From Physella acuta (lineage: Eukaryota > Mollusca > Gastropoda > Physidae): DNA of 64,000 nucleotides. This document shows positions 1 through 11,996 of the stretch, piece after piece. The translations under genes were made by a program, and so were the position numbers. Each line of letters opens with the position of its first letter. Within the stretch, counting starts at the first letter, position 1. The notes beneath the pieces were generated by a model. That model saw nothing but the letters and a program-made list of their open reading frames with translations, was not told the origin of the DNA and searched no databases. The DNA is taken from the NCBI RefSeq assembly GCF_028476545.1, contig NW_026731943.1, forward strand, positions 164,501 to 228,500. Direction: 5' to 3'.

Positions 1-1088
<1,088 letters not shown>

Positions 1089-1289
1089 TTGGTGATCTCA
1101 AATTAACCGAGTAGTTCGTACTTTAGGTTTGAGTCTTGTTTTTGCAACATCTCTTGACGTAAATAAACAGAAATCAGGAAAACCGCAACAATCGTAAGCA
1201 GATTTTGAAATTCAAAATAAAATTGAGAAAAAAAATATATTTAAAAACTCCGTATCTTGGCGAATATCTTGTACACAAAGAACTGAAGC

Positions 1290-1490
1290 CAGAGCCAGGT
1301 AATGGGACATTACTCCCGCGAGCTGTGACACCTGTTGATAATCAGACGTCCCTGGACGAGAATTCCTTCTAAACACGAAATTACAGGCGTTATTTACGAT
1401 CAACCGTGTAAGGGCTGGCGCAACGCCTGGCCAGCACGGCGCTGCATCCCACTGCGGAATGGGGCCAGTTTTGGCACGTGTAACATAAAT
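1290..1490. other. GC-rich island of unknown function
   Basis: About 200 bp stands out as GC- and CpG-containing, non-repetitive DNA within AT-rich surroundings. A minus-strand open frame of 137 codons (1212-1625) spans it, but I recognise no domain. Its ends fall in AT-rich sequence and encode low-information residues. It could be a conserved non-coding element, an exon, or the remains of an unrecognised repeat; the sequence alone does not decide. Confidence 0.3.
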
Positions 1491-1499
1491 ACTGTGTAT

Positions 1500-2220
1500 A
1501 TTTTTGTGTGAAGACTGGTGTGTAGACGAATTGTATCGCTGTACGTAGACATGCACGTGCATACAGTTAGTGTAGATTAGACTTAAAAAATCTCGATTTA
1601 AATATAACAAAATATCTTTATTCAAACATGGCGCTACTTTAATTAAAGGATATCTTTTTAAAACTGTTTAAAAATAGTTAATGAGCTGCCTCTATGTATG
1701 TTCTCTGGCGATTCTTTATTGATCTATGTGATATTTATTCCGTAACCAAATTAATTTTGGTTGATATCGCTGCACACATTAACATGTTTCTATGGATGAA
1801 GGGGATTTACAACGTCCTTCTGGAGACGATTTTTTCATTCTTAAGCGAAATCGCTCAACACATGTAAGTTATTCAACTCATGTTAGAGCTTCTTTGGTTT
1901 TTAGTTTATGGAAATTATCTAATTACGGGAAACTGTGGTTTATTTACAAGAAAAATAATTAAAATCAAGTTCATTTTTAATAATAAAATAAAATTGTAAA
2001 ACGTAAAACACAAATACGAATCAATGGAAATCATGTATCTCTTTATACTTTAATTAAATCTTTCTGCACAATAATTATTAATGTAAATGTAATTAATGCT
2101 TCCTTATTTTAAAGAAAAATCGCTCTTTAATTTTGTTATGTAAACTATAATAATAAATTAATTTATTATTTTTGGTTGCAGCTTTTCAAAAAAAAAAAAT
2201 GTTTTTATTTATTTACAACA
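1500..2220. other. AT-rich unique DNA, no gene seen
   Basis: This stretch holds only AT-rich sequence with short homopolymer runs. No repeat family or coding signal is visible. Confidence 0.55.
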
Positions 2221-2224
2221 CTTT

Positions 2225-2530
2225 TGCGTTTTCTCCCTACCCATGTCATCACCCCTTCACTATCCCCCACCCGCCCCATCCACCCTCTACCCCCAACTCC
2301 ACGCCGTCAAGTTTATTACATGGGACACATCGTCCGACCGCCGGACACCCGCCTGATGTGACCGGTCAGGTTTGCCGATTCACGTCATCTTAGACCGCAT
2401 CTTTCCATTTTCCCCAACAACCGGCTACACACGGCCGAGGCGAAACTTGACATGCCAATTATAAGATTGGAGTTTTCTCCCTTTCCCCCTGGGACCGACG
2501 GCGTACGGGAACCAAGGGAAGTAACTTCAA
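2225..2530. other. GC-rich unique island
   Basis: This non-repetitive, C-rich then CpG-containing stretch contrasts with its AT-rich flanks. Short open frames cross it on the plus strand but resemble no known protein. It ends in an AAGGGAAGTAACTTC word (2514-2528), an example of a short motif that recurs through the window. A regulatory or conserved non-coding role is possible but unproven. Confidence 0.25.
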
Positions 2531-3100
2531 TGTGATAGGGTTATTTGTTCTCATACCAGTGCTTCCAATTTTTTTTTTAAAGTTATACCGGAAATGAAAT
2601 CTTTATCTATTTTTAGACAAAATAACGAGGATCTGATATTTGGTATTCAAGTACTTTATTTAAGTAGCGAAAGCTACTTCGAATCTTCCCCAATTAATAT
2701 AAAAGACTGATCTATGAAAGTTCTCTAGGCAGACTGAGGTTTATACTGAAAAAATTGGTCGTGTAAGAAAACAATTAGGGTTTTACTTTAATATATTTCA
2801 GCCCTCAAATAAACTCAAGTCAAGATTTAATTATGCTAAATTATAGTATGCTTCCTTCAAATCATTTATTTTAAAACTGACCCCCACCCCCATCTAATAA
2901 ACTATGTAAACACATTAATATTAGTGTCGAAACATCTGAAATTAACAAATTTAATCATACTAGTAATTTATAAGCTGCCAAGTAACTTTAAAAATCATGT
3001 TTTCCTTCAGGAAAAAATTATATACCTAAAAAATTAACTGATGCCTACAAAATGGTCACCAAACTAATATTGTTTTAATTTGCTTTGCTCCTCATCACCA
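2531..3100. other. AT-rich unique DNA, no gene seen
   Basis: No repeat unit, mobile element or coding signal is visible between the GC-rich island and the next microsatellite. Confidence 0.55.
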
Positions 3101-3103
3101 CGC

Positions 3104-3391
<288 letters not shown>

Positions 3392-3416
3392 TTTTTTATT
3401 TTTATAAAATTTTATA

Positions 3417-3419
<3 letters not shown>

Positions 3420-3494
<75 letters not shown>
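3420..3494. repeat. (TA)n microsatellite
   Basis: A second pure TA array lies just after a 29-bp AT-rich spacer from the compound array. Confidence 0.96.
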
Positions 3495-3498
<4 letters not shown>

Positions 3499-4555
3499 CA
3501 TACTATGTATAGTTATGAATGGCAATGTATCTCAGTAAACTCTTGTATTTTACAACCCTTTCCAAACCAACAATTGTGGCTGGACTGTCCAGACTTAATT
3601 CGTCCTAAAAGATCGTTTAAGCGTCTCCATTCAGGGTTCAATAAATAGGAAATCGATCTGACCGTTTGCAATCAGCTGAACTGGTCTAACCATAATGCTC
3701 TTTGATTTCTGTCCTCTGCTGGGTGTTTTATTTTGCCCTAAGCCCCGTGTTTACGGGATGGACTGGTACCAATCAATAGAATTATAACGACCCAAGGAGG
3801 AAGAAAAAATGTAGCCATCAAGTGTTATGGTCAGGCGGATGGGGTGGGGGTACGATTTATAGACGATGCTAGACTAATCGCTAGGTGGGTTTTAACTGTG
3901 AAGGTTTATTTTTAGCATGCGTGTTTATTTTGTATTATGTAGCAATTCGAAGTGATTGTGTATGTGTGTGTAAGTGTGTCTGTGTGTGTGAGTGTGTGTG
4001 TGTCTGTCTGTGAATGTGTTTATGTTAGGGATCTGGGTGTCTCTGTTTTTCTCAACTTATGGCATGTTGAGTAATAACCACATCTCAGGGGTAACTCTCT
4101 TTGGGTAGTCTCCTTCAAGTAATCTAATGTTCAAACTACAACAGAATCATCTAACTTATACCATAAGTATCAGTATCAGTTATAAACCACAACAGAATAA
4201 ACTATCTCATACCATATATGTATCTGTTATGATAAATATTATCTACAAACATATCTGAATTTAATAACTAACAAAATGATAAAGTCAGACTTTAATTTCC
4301 TTAAAGTGAACAATGGAAGGATCAGTTGGTGAATTTATTTTTTACTGAATTGAATTAGCATTAACAGAAAGTATGTTTTTACAATTTTTTTACAGATTGT
4401 TTGTTACTAAATTTAATTTGTGTGGGTCAAAACAAATTATTAGAAAGAGTGATATTCCCCAGCTAAATTGTTATTTAAATCATGCTCGATGTTGAACTCG
4501 ACAGTAGAGATTTTGATATATATTTTGTGCTAAGGATAAACTGCCACCATCCCCT
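3495..4555. other. Unique DNA with a TG-rich stretch
   Basis: Mostly unique sequence. A degenerate (TG)n stretch occupies about 3957-4020. A small perfect hairpin, CCCGT-GTTT-ACGGG, lies near 3746-3760. No gene is evident. Confidence 0.5.
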
Positions 4556-4556
4556 A

Positions 4557-4706
4557 CATAATAATATAAGACCCCACAACTACCCAAATAATATAAGCCC
4601 CCATATGTACCCAAATAATATAAGCCCCCACATCTACCCAAATAATATAAGCCCCCACATCTACCCAAATAATATAAGACCCCACATCTACCCAAATAAT
4701 ATACCC
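4557..4706. repeat. 27-bp minisatellite, about 5.5 copies
   Basis: Units of 27 bp share the core CCCAAATAATATAAG followed by a C-rich half. The central copies are nearly identical and the outer ones diverge, as expected for expansion from the middle. The array accounts for Asn-Ile-Pro-His repeats in translation. Confidence 0.93.
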
Positions 4707-4727
4707 CCCCCCACCTTCTTCACATCA

Positions 4728-4812
4728 TATCTGGCGCGGGAGCGGAAGTGGAGGCGCGGACCGGAAGTGGGTCACCTTGGAAGCTAGTGCTCACGATGGA
4801 AGGTCAAGGTCG
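4728..4812 (+). promoter_or_regulatory. GC-rich stretch with paired ETS-like motifs
   Basis: Two GGAAGTG motifs, GAGCGGAAGTG and GACCGGAAGTG, lie about 22 bp apart in a CpG-containing stretch. An AAGGTCAAGGTCG word, similar to a monomeric nuclear-receptor site, follows near 4800. ETS sites of the form CCGGAAGTG are typical of CpG promoters in animals. No transcript or downstream coding exon is visible, so this is only a candidate. Confidence 0.25.
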
Positions 4813-4884
4813 AAGTGTTGGCAGGACGCGAAGATTAGATGGACAGGGGACGGGGTGGAGGGAACTGTGCTAGCGGGGCGGGGT

Positions 4885-5349
4885 GAAGGGAACACGTTTG
4901 GGGAACAAAGTGAGGAATTCAGGGCAGGAACAAGTATGGGGAACTTAGGGTAGGAACACGTATATGGGGAACTCAGAGTAGGAACAAGTATGTGGAACTT
5001 AGGGTAGGAACAAATGTGAAACTCAGGGTAGGAACAAGTATGGGGAACTTAGGGTAGGAACAAGTATGGGGAACTTGGGGTAGGAACAAATGAGAAACTC
5101 AGGGTAGGAACAAATGAGAAACTCAGGGTAGGAACACGTATGTGGAACTTAGGGTAGGAACAAATGAGAAACTCAGGGTAGGAACAAGTATGGGGAACTT
5201 AGGGTAGGAACAAGTATGGGGAACTTAGGGTAGGAACAAATGAGAAACTCAGGGTAGGAACAAGAATGGGGAACTTAGGGTAGGAACAAGTATGGGGAAC
5301 TAAGGGTAGGAACAAGTATGGGGAATCAGGGTAGGAACAAATGAGGAAC
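4885..5349. repeat. 24/26-bp minisatellite (AGGGTAGGAACAA core)
   Basis: About 19 units share the core AGGGTAGGAACAA. Two forms alternate: a 26-bp form (…GGGGAACTT…) and a 24-bp form (…GAGAAACTC…). The mixture and irregular order suggest two coexisting lineages spread by unequal exchange. The array ends exactly against the LINE relic. Confidence 0.93.
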
Positions 5350-5510
5350 TCATTACGGAGCATAGGGCCTCAACTATAATATTCCATCTTGTCCGGTCCC
5401 CGGCTGTTGATTATGCAGTCTCCCAATACATTCCTGCTGTCTTCATTTCTTCAAGAAAACTCAGCCTCCGGTCTGTCTAGGGCGCCCTATCTGTCGCATT
5501 TTGAATACAC
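5350..5510 (-). mobile_element. LINE relic, C-terminal end of ORF2
   Basis: Read on the minus strand, about 130 bp contains GACCGGACAAGATGGA followed by CCCTATGCTCCGTA. This matches my memory of the C-terminus of a non-LTR retrotransposon ORF2 (a motif like RDRTRW…LVDRLCSV) found in molluscs and other animals. Upstream on the same strand lies CTTGAAGAAATGAAGACAGC, similar to the preceding Leu-Glu-Asp-region codons. The frame contains stop codons and shifts, so it is a decayed fragment. No reverse-transcriptase core or 3-prime tail is present. The exact clade cannot be named from this piece. Confidence 0.55.
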
Positions 5511-5548
5511 CTAACGTATTTAATTTCAATGTGAAACAATATCAAGAA

Positions 5549-5600
5549 CATATTGTAGCAGAACATATTTTAGCAGAACATATTTTAGCAGAACATACTG
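5549..5600. repeat. 17-bp repeat, 3 copies (AGCAGAACATAT)
   Basis: Three adjacent units share AGCAGAACATAT with a spacer of TGT or TTT; the third copy diverges at its end. Confidence 0.85.
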
Positions 5601-6785
5601 TCGCACTAGAATAAAGGATGCTACTTTTGTAAAGCCCATAACAATATAGATGTGAATTACGAAATCGCTCAAAACAAACCACCCCTAATATTGCCAAATT
5701 AAAATTACTGAGTATCTACTGGTATCATGACACATTAACTTTAAAAGATGTAAAATTTAAAAGATTTTGTTTTCATTACTAGTAAGATAACTTGGAGGAA
5801 GAATTTATGCTCCTCTCCAGAAATAAAAAGCAAAGATAATATTAATAACAACACTGATGTAACTGAGGATGATACTCTTATATATTTATCTATAATTATT
5901 ACGATACTAAAAGTATATAATTGTTGAATATTATTTATAGGATTTTAATGTCCCTAGATTATTTGCTTACATAGACTTTACAGATAAATAAAACGTCATT
6001 TAAAAAGACGTCTAATGTTTAAATACAAAGTTTACATTGCTTTTGCCGGGAAACTCATATATTTATTTTTTATTTTTTAGAAGAGTACATTCCCTTCCAA
6101 ATTGTTATACGTTAAATTAATGCTAGAAAAAGACTAAGGGAAATAACCCAGAAACAATATCCTTACTTTTACATTCTCACGGTTCTCGTCCCTGGTATGT
6201 TTTGTTCTTCAATAGTATACAATTGTTGTCAATTTAGTTGCAAGTTACATTACAAGTTACATTATAACCTTACATTGTAAACCGACAACTTTCACCATAA
6301 ATGTAGGTACACATTGCAGTTTAAGCATATCATATTTTTGAATAAAAAATGTTTGCTAGGCATTTTACATGATTTTTAGCGAAATATTTTCATACACTAT
6401 TTGAATTGGCGATGTATGCAATCTTATATACAATCTTTGACTTTAATAAAAAAAAAGTGCCCTGATTTTTCTATGCATTATCTATCTAAAAAAATCAGAT
6501 GTATAGTTGTTATAATTTGTGTATTGATGTAAGCCTCTATTTATGTTAGATATCAATATGAATTCAGTTTCTCAGTTTTGATAACTAGAACATACTATGA
6601 AAAACTCTATTGCCATATTACAAGCATTATAGTTTACTTAGCATGTTGATAATTAGGTAGTGTCTAAATTAAATACAAAAATCTTGTTGATTCTTACGAA
6701 AGAAAATTTATAAAATTGTAAAGTTACAGGAAATCATTTGTATTTCAGTTGTTTTTTTTTGTTCTTTTTTTTGTTTTTTAGTTAT
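5601..6785. other. AT-rich unique DNA
   Basis: No gene or mobile element is visible. A small duplicated word, CAAGTTACATTA, occurs near 6240-6262. A TAAGGGAAATAACCC word lies at 6135-6149. Confidence 0.5.
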
Positions 6786-6790
6786 TAATA

Positions 6791-6794
6791 CACT

Positions 6795-6860
<66 letters not shown>
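6791..6860. repeat. (CA)n microsatellite
   Basis: A CA dinucleotide array of about 70 bp with a single AA interruption. Confidence 0.96.
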
Positions 6861-6861
<1 letters not shown>

Positions 6862-7888
6862 AGTAAGTGTAGTTACAAAACATTGAGCCTTGAAAAAGAA
6901 AAAAGCCTAATCGGTGTAATCATTTTATTGATTAAAACATTTTTATACGCTATTTGTCGCTAAGATTTTTGTAAACATTTTTTGAATCGGCTCATGATTT
7001 TCCGAATGTCCAAATCCTATTTTTTGTCTGTGTACTTTATTAAGGGAATCTGATCCTATACAAGCCAGATAAACTTGTGCGGGGATAATCTAAAACAGAA
7101 ACTATATGGGGAAAAAAACAACATCATGGAACAATGTTTTTTCTATGTTATATATTTTTTTTAAAATAATTTCATTATAAATCGTTACCCTTATGTAAAC
7201 CTAACCCTAACTCACATTTTCCGATTCAATAAACGTTTTTCTTTTAAAGCGTGGAGCCTTTTGTGATTTTGATTGTAGTAAATGTAAACTCTGATGTTTT
7301 TTTTTTCTAAATAATGTTTCGGATGACCTGAATTAAATGACGCCTCGTAGGAAATTAAAACATTTTTACGGCAGTTTTTAGTTAGGGTTTTTGTAAATAA
7401 TTTCTGCATAAAAACCTGCATGGATTTTATTTTTTAACAATTCAAAATTTTTAATTAATTTAAATTTATTGATTTGTCTTTTACCTCTATTCAAACAGTT
7501 AATGTAGTATTAAAATATAACATAACATCAATACGTTTTTAGCATGCTAGGATGAACTTTTCTAAACAATAACAATGTCTTCTTGAGATTTGATTTAACC
7601 TTTTTTTTTTAACGACAGCCAACATTTCTCCAGATAATTAGGAGTTTTTATTAATTAAATAATATCATATTTTTGTACAATTAATTAAAAGTAGAGCTCT
7701 TTTTCATTGAATAAATTAATCAACTTCCATGTAATGGCGTTTGTTGATTTGAAATTGTTCTTGATTGGGTATCTTGTTTAACATTAGTATTCACGATAAA
7801 ATAGCATTACTTCCTTTATACCTCTGAATAGTGGAGCTACTATTTCTTATCTTGCTTGAGTTTGAAAGGAAAGACTGTTACATCAATG
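6861..7888. other. AT-rich unique DNA, no gene seen
   Basis: Only AT-rich sequence with short poly-T runs is visible. A minus-strand frame at 7212-7421 is Lys/Asn-rich and resembles no known protein. Confidence 0.5.
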
Positions 7889-7896
7889 GCTTATAG

Positions 7897-8095
7897 CAGT
7901 GGTTCTTAATCTCGGTTCGATCGAGCCCCAGGGGTTCGGGGAGTCAATCACAGGGGTTCGGCAGAGGTCAAGACACAGACCCAACTCAAATGATTCACAA
8001 TCGAGTTTTGTCAAATTGGGCGATAGTAAGGGATCGTTGATCGAACATATGAAACTGTTGTGGTTCGATACCTCCAAAACGGTAAAAAACCGCTG
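7897..8095 (+). mobile_element. hAT-type MITE, 199 bp, family A
   Basis: The element starts CAGTGGTTCTTAATC and ends in the imperfect inverse GGTAAAAAACCGCTG. These are typical hAT-superfamily termini (CAG…CTG). Imperfect 8-bp target duplications flank it: GCTTATAG (7889-7896) and GCTTATTA (8096-8103), 6 of 8 matching. The interior contains AGGGGTTCGG-type words. It shares GAGGTCAAGACA and GATTCAC with a minus-strand relative at 34166-34358. It is far too short to encode a transposase and must have been moved in trans. Mismatches in the termini and duplication suggest an old insertion. Confidence 0.8.
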
Positions 8096-8103
8096 GCTTA
8101 TTA

Positions 8104-8490
8104 ACTGTTGAACATACCTACCTAATGTTCTCTTAAGAACATCATTTTATTGTAAAGCTCGATTTTTAAATATGTTCGTGTGTTGATGTGTGAAATATTA
8201 CTTAAATTATTCAGATGAATTGAATATAAAAAGTGTCTTTAAATTAATCAAATATTGAACATTGAATAGGTTTGAACTATCGAAAAGTTCATTGTTGATA
8301 AGTACTTAACCCATGTTCCCTCTTTCATCTGAATGTGTATTAATTAAGATAAAGAGGAAGGCGATTGAATGCGCTAATGGACTGGGTACTCCACACCATA
8401 GCTCAATGGCATCTTAAAGAGAATATGGATTCTGTGGATACAAAACGGTGGAAGTCTATGACATTCGTGGAATGTTGAGTTCGTATCCAT
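8104..8490. other. AT-rich unique DNA, no gene seen
   Basis: No repeat family, RNA gene or coding signal is visible. Confidence 0.5.
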
Positions 8491-8492
8491 GG

Positions 8493-8909
8493 TTAGCTTT
8501 AGCTACGGCTAACTACCACTAGCTAGTACTATCTGTGACTAGTTGGTATTAATGTGACTAGCTAAAACTACCTGCGACTAGCTAGTACTAGCTGCGAGTA
8601 GTTGGTACTAGCTGTGACTAGCTAAAACTAGCTTTGACTATCTGGTACTATCTCTAGCTGTGACTAACTCGCACTAGCTATTACTAGCAACACTAGCTGC
8701 TACTAGCTGCGACTAGCTGCGACTAGCTGTGACTAGCCGTTACTAGATGTGACTAGCTAGTATTAGCTGTGGCTAGCTGGTACTAGCAGGTACTAGCTGA
8801 GACTAGCTGCTACTAGCTGCAACTAGCTGCAACTAGCTGGTAATATATCTAGCCATCACTAGCTTAAGCTAGCTATGACTAGCTAACAGTAGTAGGAACT
8901 AGCTGTTAC
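8493..8909. repeat. CTAG-rich short-unit satellite (10-12 bp)
   Basis: About 35 units of 10-12 bp are built on GACTAGCTG and GTACTAGCTG. The core ACTAGCT is nearly self-complementary, so either strand can fold on itself. Unit length drifts by single bases, which is unusual for a microsatellite and suggests an old array. Confidence 0.92.
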
Positions 8910-9157
8910 CATTGGAGACAGTTGAATGTCACGCTCCATAAAGCCTGCACTTAATGCCATCAGCTCTGCTTTATAACGACGGGTTCTATAGGCCGGCTAA
9001 AGCAATGAATTAATGCTATCTACTCACGTACAAGGCTGCCTTGTGCACGGCCTTAAAGTCATCTCCAATGTGAGGTGACGAGTCAAAGATCTTTATAATG
9101 GTCTGAAGCCATTAGCTATAGATCTAGGCACTCCAAGTGTATTCTTCTCTAGCTGAC

Positions 9158-9160
<3 letters not shown>
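8910..9160. other. Unique DNA, no gene seen
   Basis: This is a moderately GC-rich, non-repetitive stretch between two arrays with no recognisable feature. Confidence 0.5.
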
Positions 9161-9229
<69 letters not shown>

Positions 9230-9243
9230 ATATATATATATAT

Positions 9244-9332
<89 letters not shown>
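9161..9332. repeat. (TA)n microsatellite with a short TG insert
   Basis: A TA array of about 170 bp with a TGTGTGTGTG patch near 9217-9229 and a single TACATACA break. Confidence 0.97.
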
Positions 9333-9335
<3 letters not shown>

Positions 9336-10020
9336 TTTTTTTTAAAAATAAGGATGCTCAACTTCAACCTGAATCCATCACGTGTATACAAAAACATCAT
9401 GGCAGCTAATATGGGGTTGAATATATCAAAACATCTCCATCAAACCCGATAGAACATCCGACAACCGCCTGTATACACATCCCAACATTTGAAAACTTCA
9501 TCTCCGAGCTATCTGTTATGTATAATACAGTTTATTAAAGACGAAACACGATCTAAAACAATGACAATCATCTCAACTGTTATCTCATATGTGAAACAAA
9601 CCCTATTGTTTAAACATAACCTGCTTTCATATTCAAAACGTGTTTGATTATCGCCCTTTAGTATTTCCGGCTAGCTGTTCAAATATCGCTAATCGGAAAC
9701 ACTGTCCATTTCGAGGTTTCTTATCTATAACCTGCAACGCACCATCCCCTCTTCACGAAAAGAAAACACAATCATAATCTTGAAATATAGTGTGGCATTT
9801 TTCCTAATTAATTTTTCGTCTGATTGATGTGTTTTAAATTGAATGCAGTAAAAAGTGGTTTGTTGTTTAGAATAATAAATACTGATGTGGTTTTTTTGTG
9901 TTAAAACTGTGTTAATCATATCATAAAATTGATTAAAAAATATGTTCACAAATGCTCATTGGTTTAGTATTATAATCTATGCATAAATCTCAAAATTATC
10001 AAACTCAACGTCAAAACGGA
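9333..10020. other. Unique DNA, no gene seen
   Basis: AT-rich, non-repetitive DNA with no recognised feature. Confidence 0.5.
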
Positions 10021-10030
10021 CAAATGACAA

Positions 10031-10154
10031 GTACTTGACGCACGTTGGAGAAAGTAAAGGCGGCTGGAAAATATGTTGAACACACCATCATTTGATATGC
10101 CGTGGTTAAGATACATATGAACTCTATTTTATCTGCCATATGGGAACTTTACAA
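10031..10154 (+). mobile_element. Gastropod-type SINE body, degenerate copy
   Basis: The segment contains GAGAAAGTAAAGGCGGCTGG, then an approximate TTGTGCTGACCACAC region, then GAACTCTATTTTATCTGCC and GGGAACTTTAC. This word order matches the better copies at 27108-27280 and 28685-28855. The CACAGAAACA block is badly eroded. No tRNA-like head is visible, so it is 5-prime truncated or the head has decayed. Confidence 0.65.
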
Positions 10155-10210
10155 ATCAATAGAGGCGGGGTACTTTTATCTTATACAATTTATTTCCAAT
10201 TATTAATTAT

Positions 10211-10553
10211 ACTTAATTAGGTGACGTTAGTGCTTTGTACACGTTAATTAGATGAGGCTAGTACTATGTACTTGTTAATTAAGTAAGGTCAAGACTATGT
10301 ACAAGTTAATTAGGTGTGTTTAGGTCTATATAAAAGTTAATAAGGTGGGGTCAGAACTATGTACACGTTAATTAGGTGTGTATAGGACTATGTACACATT
10401 AATTAGATGGGTTGATGAGTATGTACACATTAATTAGATGGGTTGATGAGTATGTACACATTAATTAGATGGGTTGATGAGTATGTACACATTAATTAGA
10501 TGGATTCATGACTATGTACACATCAATTGTGTAGGGTCAGGACCATGTACACA
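10211..10553. repeat. 31-bp minisatellite, about 11 copies
   Basis: Units share TATGTACACRTTAATTAG followed by a variable GGTNNG half. Three consecutive units between about 10407 and 10500 are identical, marking recent expansion inside an older array. Confidence 0.92.
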
Positions 10554-10870
10554 AGACCCACCCTAATTGACACTATTCTAGCAAGAATCCATTATGGTGA
10601 CGGTCACGTGGACTCGCTTATGATTGACAGCTAACTTATTCTAAAAAAAACATTTTTATACCCAGCAAAACAAAATCTTTAAAGATTTTTACATTTGCTC
10701 CTGTTTTCTCCGCGTATGCGTTTATTCAACCCGCTAATAAAGCTCAATTTGAGATAAAAAGTTGAAAAACTTTTATTTTGAACCAACACGTCATGATAAT
10801 TCTATCAACGTCACACTTTAGGAAAATAATATTTTTTTTTCTCGTTAAAACGTGTCAAAAGAATTTCGAT
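10554..10870. other. Unique DNA, no gene seen
   Basis: AT-rich, non-repetitive DNA with no recognised feature. Confidence 0.45.
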
Positions 10871-10926
10871 CGGTGACTAAATACCGCGTTTCATTACCTC
10901 CGCCATTACATTTCATAACGTGGGCC

Positions 10927-10940
10927 GTCGCCATGACAAC
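10927..10940 (+). promoter_or_regulatory. RFX X-box-like site
   Basis: GTCGCCATGACAAC differs at two positions from the palindromic RFX-family X-box GTTGCCATGGCAAC. It lies in a GC-richer, non-repetitive patch (about 10880-11010). Confidence 0.35.
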
Positions 10941-11016
10941 GGCAATCCTTTAATCAGCATGCTCATTTCCGATTCGTCTGTCCGCAACAGCCGACACTGC
11001 CTTCAGGAGAAGTCTG

Positions 11017-11041
11017 GGGGGTGGGGGGGGGGGGGGGGGGG
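11017..11041. repeat. Poly-G run
   Basis: A G-only run of about 18 bases inside a longer G-rich tract. Such runs can form quadruplexes and are prone to sequencing length error. Confidence 0.9.
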
Positions 11042-11936
11042 TCGGGTAGTGGTGGGGGGACTAGGCGTGGGGCGTTGGTCGATGTGAATGAGGTGAGGCG
11101 GGGGGTTGGTTTAGCCCAGGCTAATGGCGAGATTCATTGATTGCAATTCGAAACTAGGGAAACAGTTTCAGACTCGTGCGTTTAGACGACACGTAGCGTT
11201 TCCGGTTGTAGTTTAGCCGGTGTCTACCCTTGTCGATTACACGATGGCGTATGATTGCGTAATAAACGTGAATTGCAATTATTAGTTAATTTTCAGTTGA
11301 TTTTTTTAAATTTATATATATACAACAACTACGCCAATTTTAGAATACAGTTTATTTCGAAATATTAAAGTGCATGCAATATATAGTAACAAAACATATT
11401 TAAAATAATTGCTTTTGTTATTGTAAAAGTCTTTTATCAAGATGGGATTATGGCTTTAACTATGGCGTGGGAGAGTGTTAGTGGAGTGTGGGGGAGGGGC
11501 ATAAAAAGTGTGGACTGAATGGAGTGTGTGTGGGCAGAAAAAAGGAATATGGGAGTGTGTATGATGTGGGTGGGGAAATATAGGGGGAAGTGGGGCAAGA
11601 TTGTTCCAGAATTGGACCGTCGATATACGGTCTACCAGTGACGTCATGGACGCTGTTGACTTAACCACTTGCCCGCCTCTTGTGACGTTGGAACATCTGT
11701 ACGCCGGCCTGAAAAATTCCGACTCACTTGTTTGAAGGGGGTTTATTAATACTCGAATAGTGAGGGAGAGGGGGGAAGGGGGGTCGAAAGATGGGGGTCA
11801 AACCCCTTATCAAAATGTCACCAGCAGGGACTTGTTATTAAAATTCTTGGCACAAAGAACTCATGTCGAAAGAGCACTAGCTAGACCACATGTTTAGGTA
11901 CGGTTTGGTAAATTTGGGCTAATTAATAGCACGCCA

Positions 11937-11938
<2 letters not shown>
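11042..11938. other. Unique DNA with a G-rich stretch and a CRE palindrome
   Basis: G/GT-rich sequence at about 11456-11600 shows weak ~20-bp periodicity around GGGAGTGTG. A perfect TGACGTCA CRE-type palindrome is at 11639-11646 in a GC-richer patch. No gene is visible. Confidence 0.4.

Positions 11939-11993
<55 letters not shown>
11939..11993. repeat. (TA)n microsatellite
   Basis: A pure TA array of about 55 bp. Confidence 0.95.

Positions 11994-11996
<3 letters not shown>

Noticed and set aside
7899-8111. 70-codon frames on both strands
   Set aside because: They lie within the 199-bp hAT MITE, a non-coding element.
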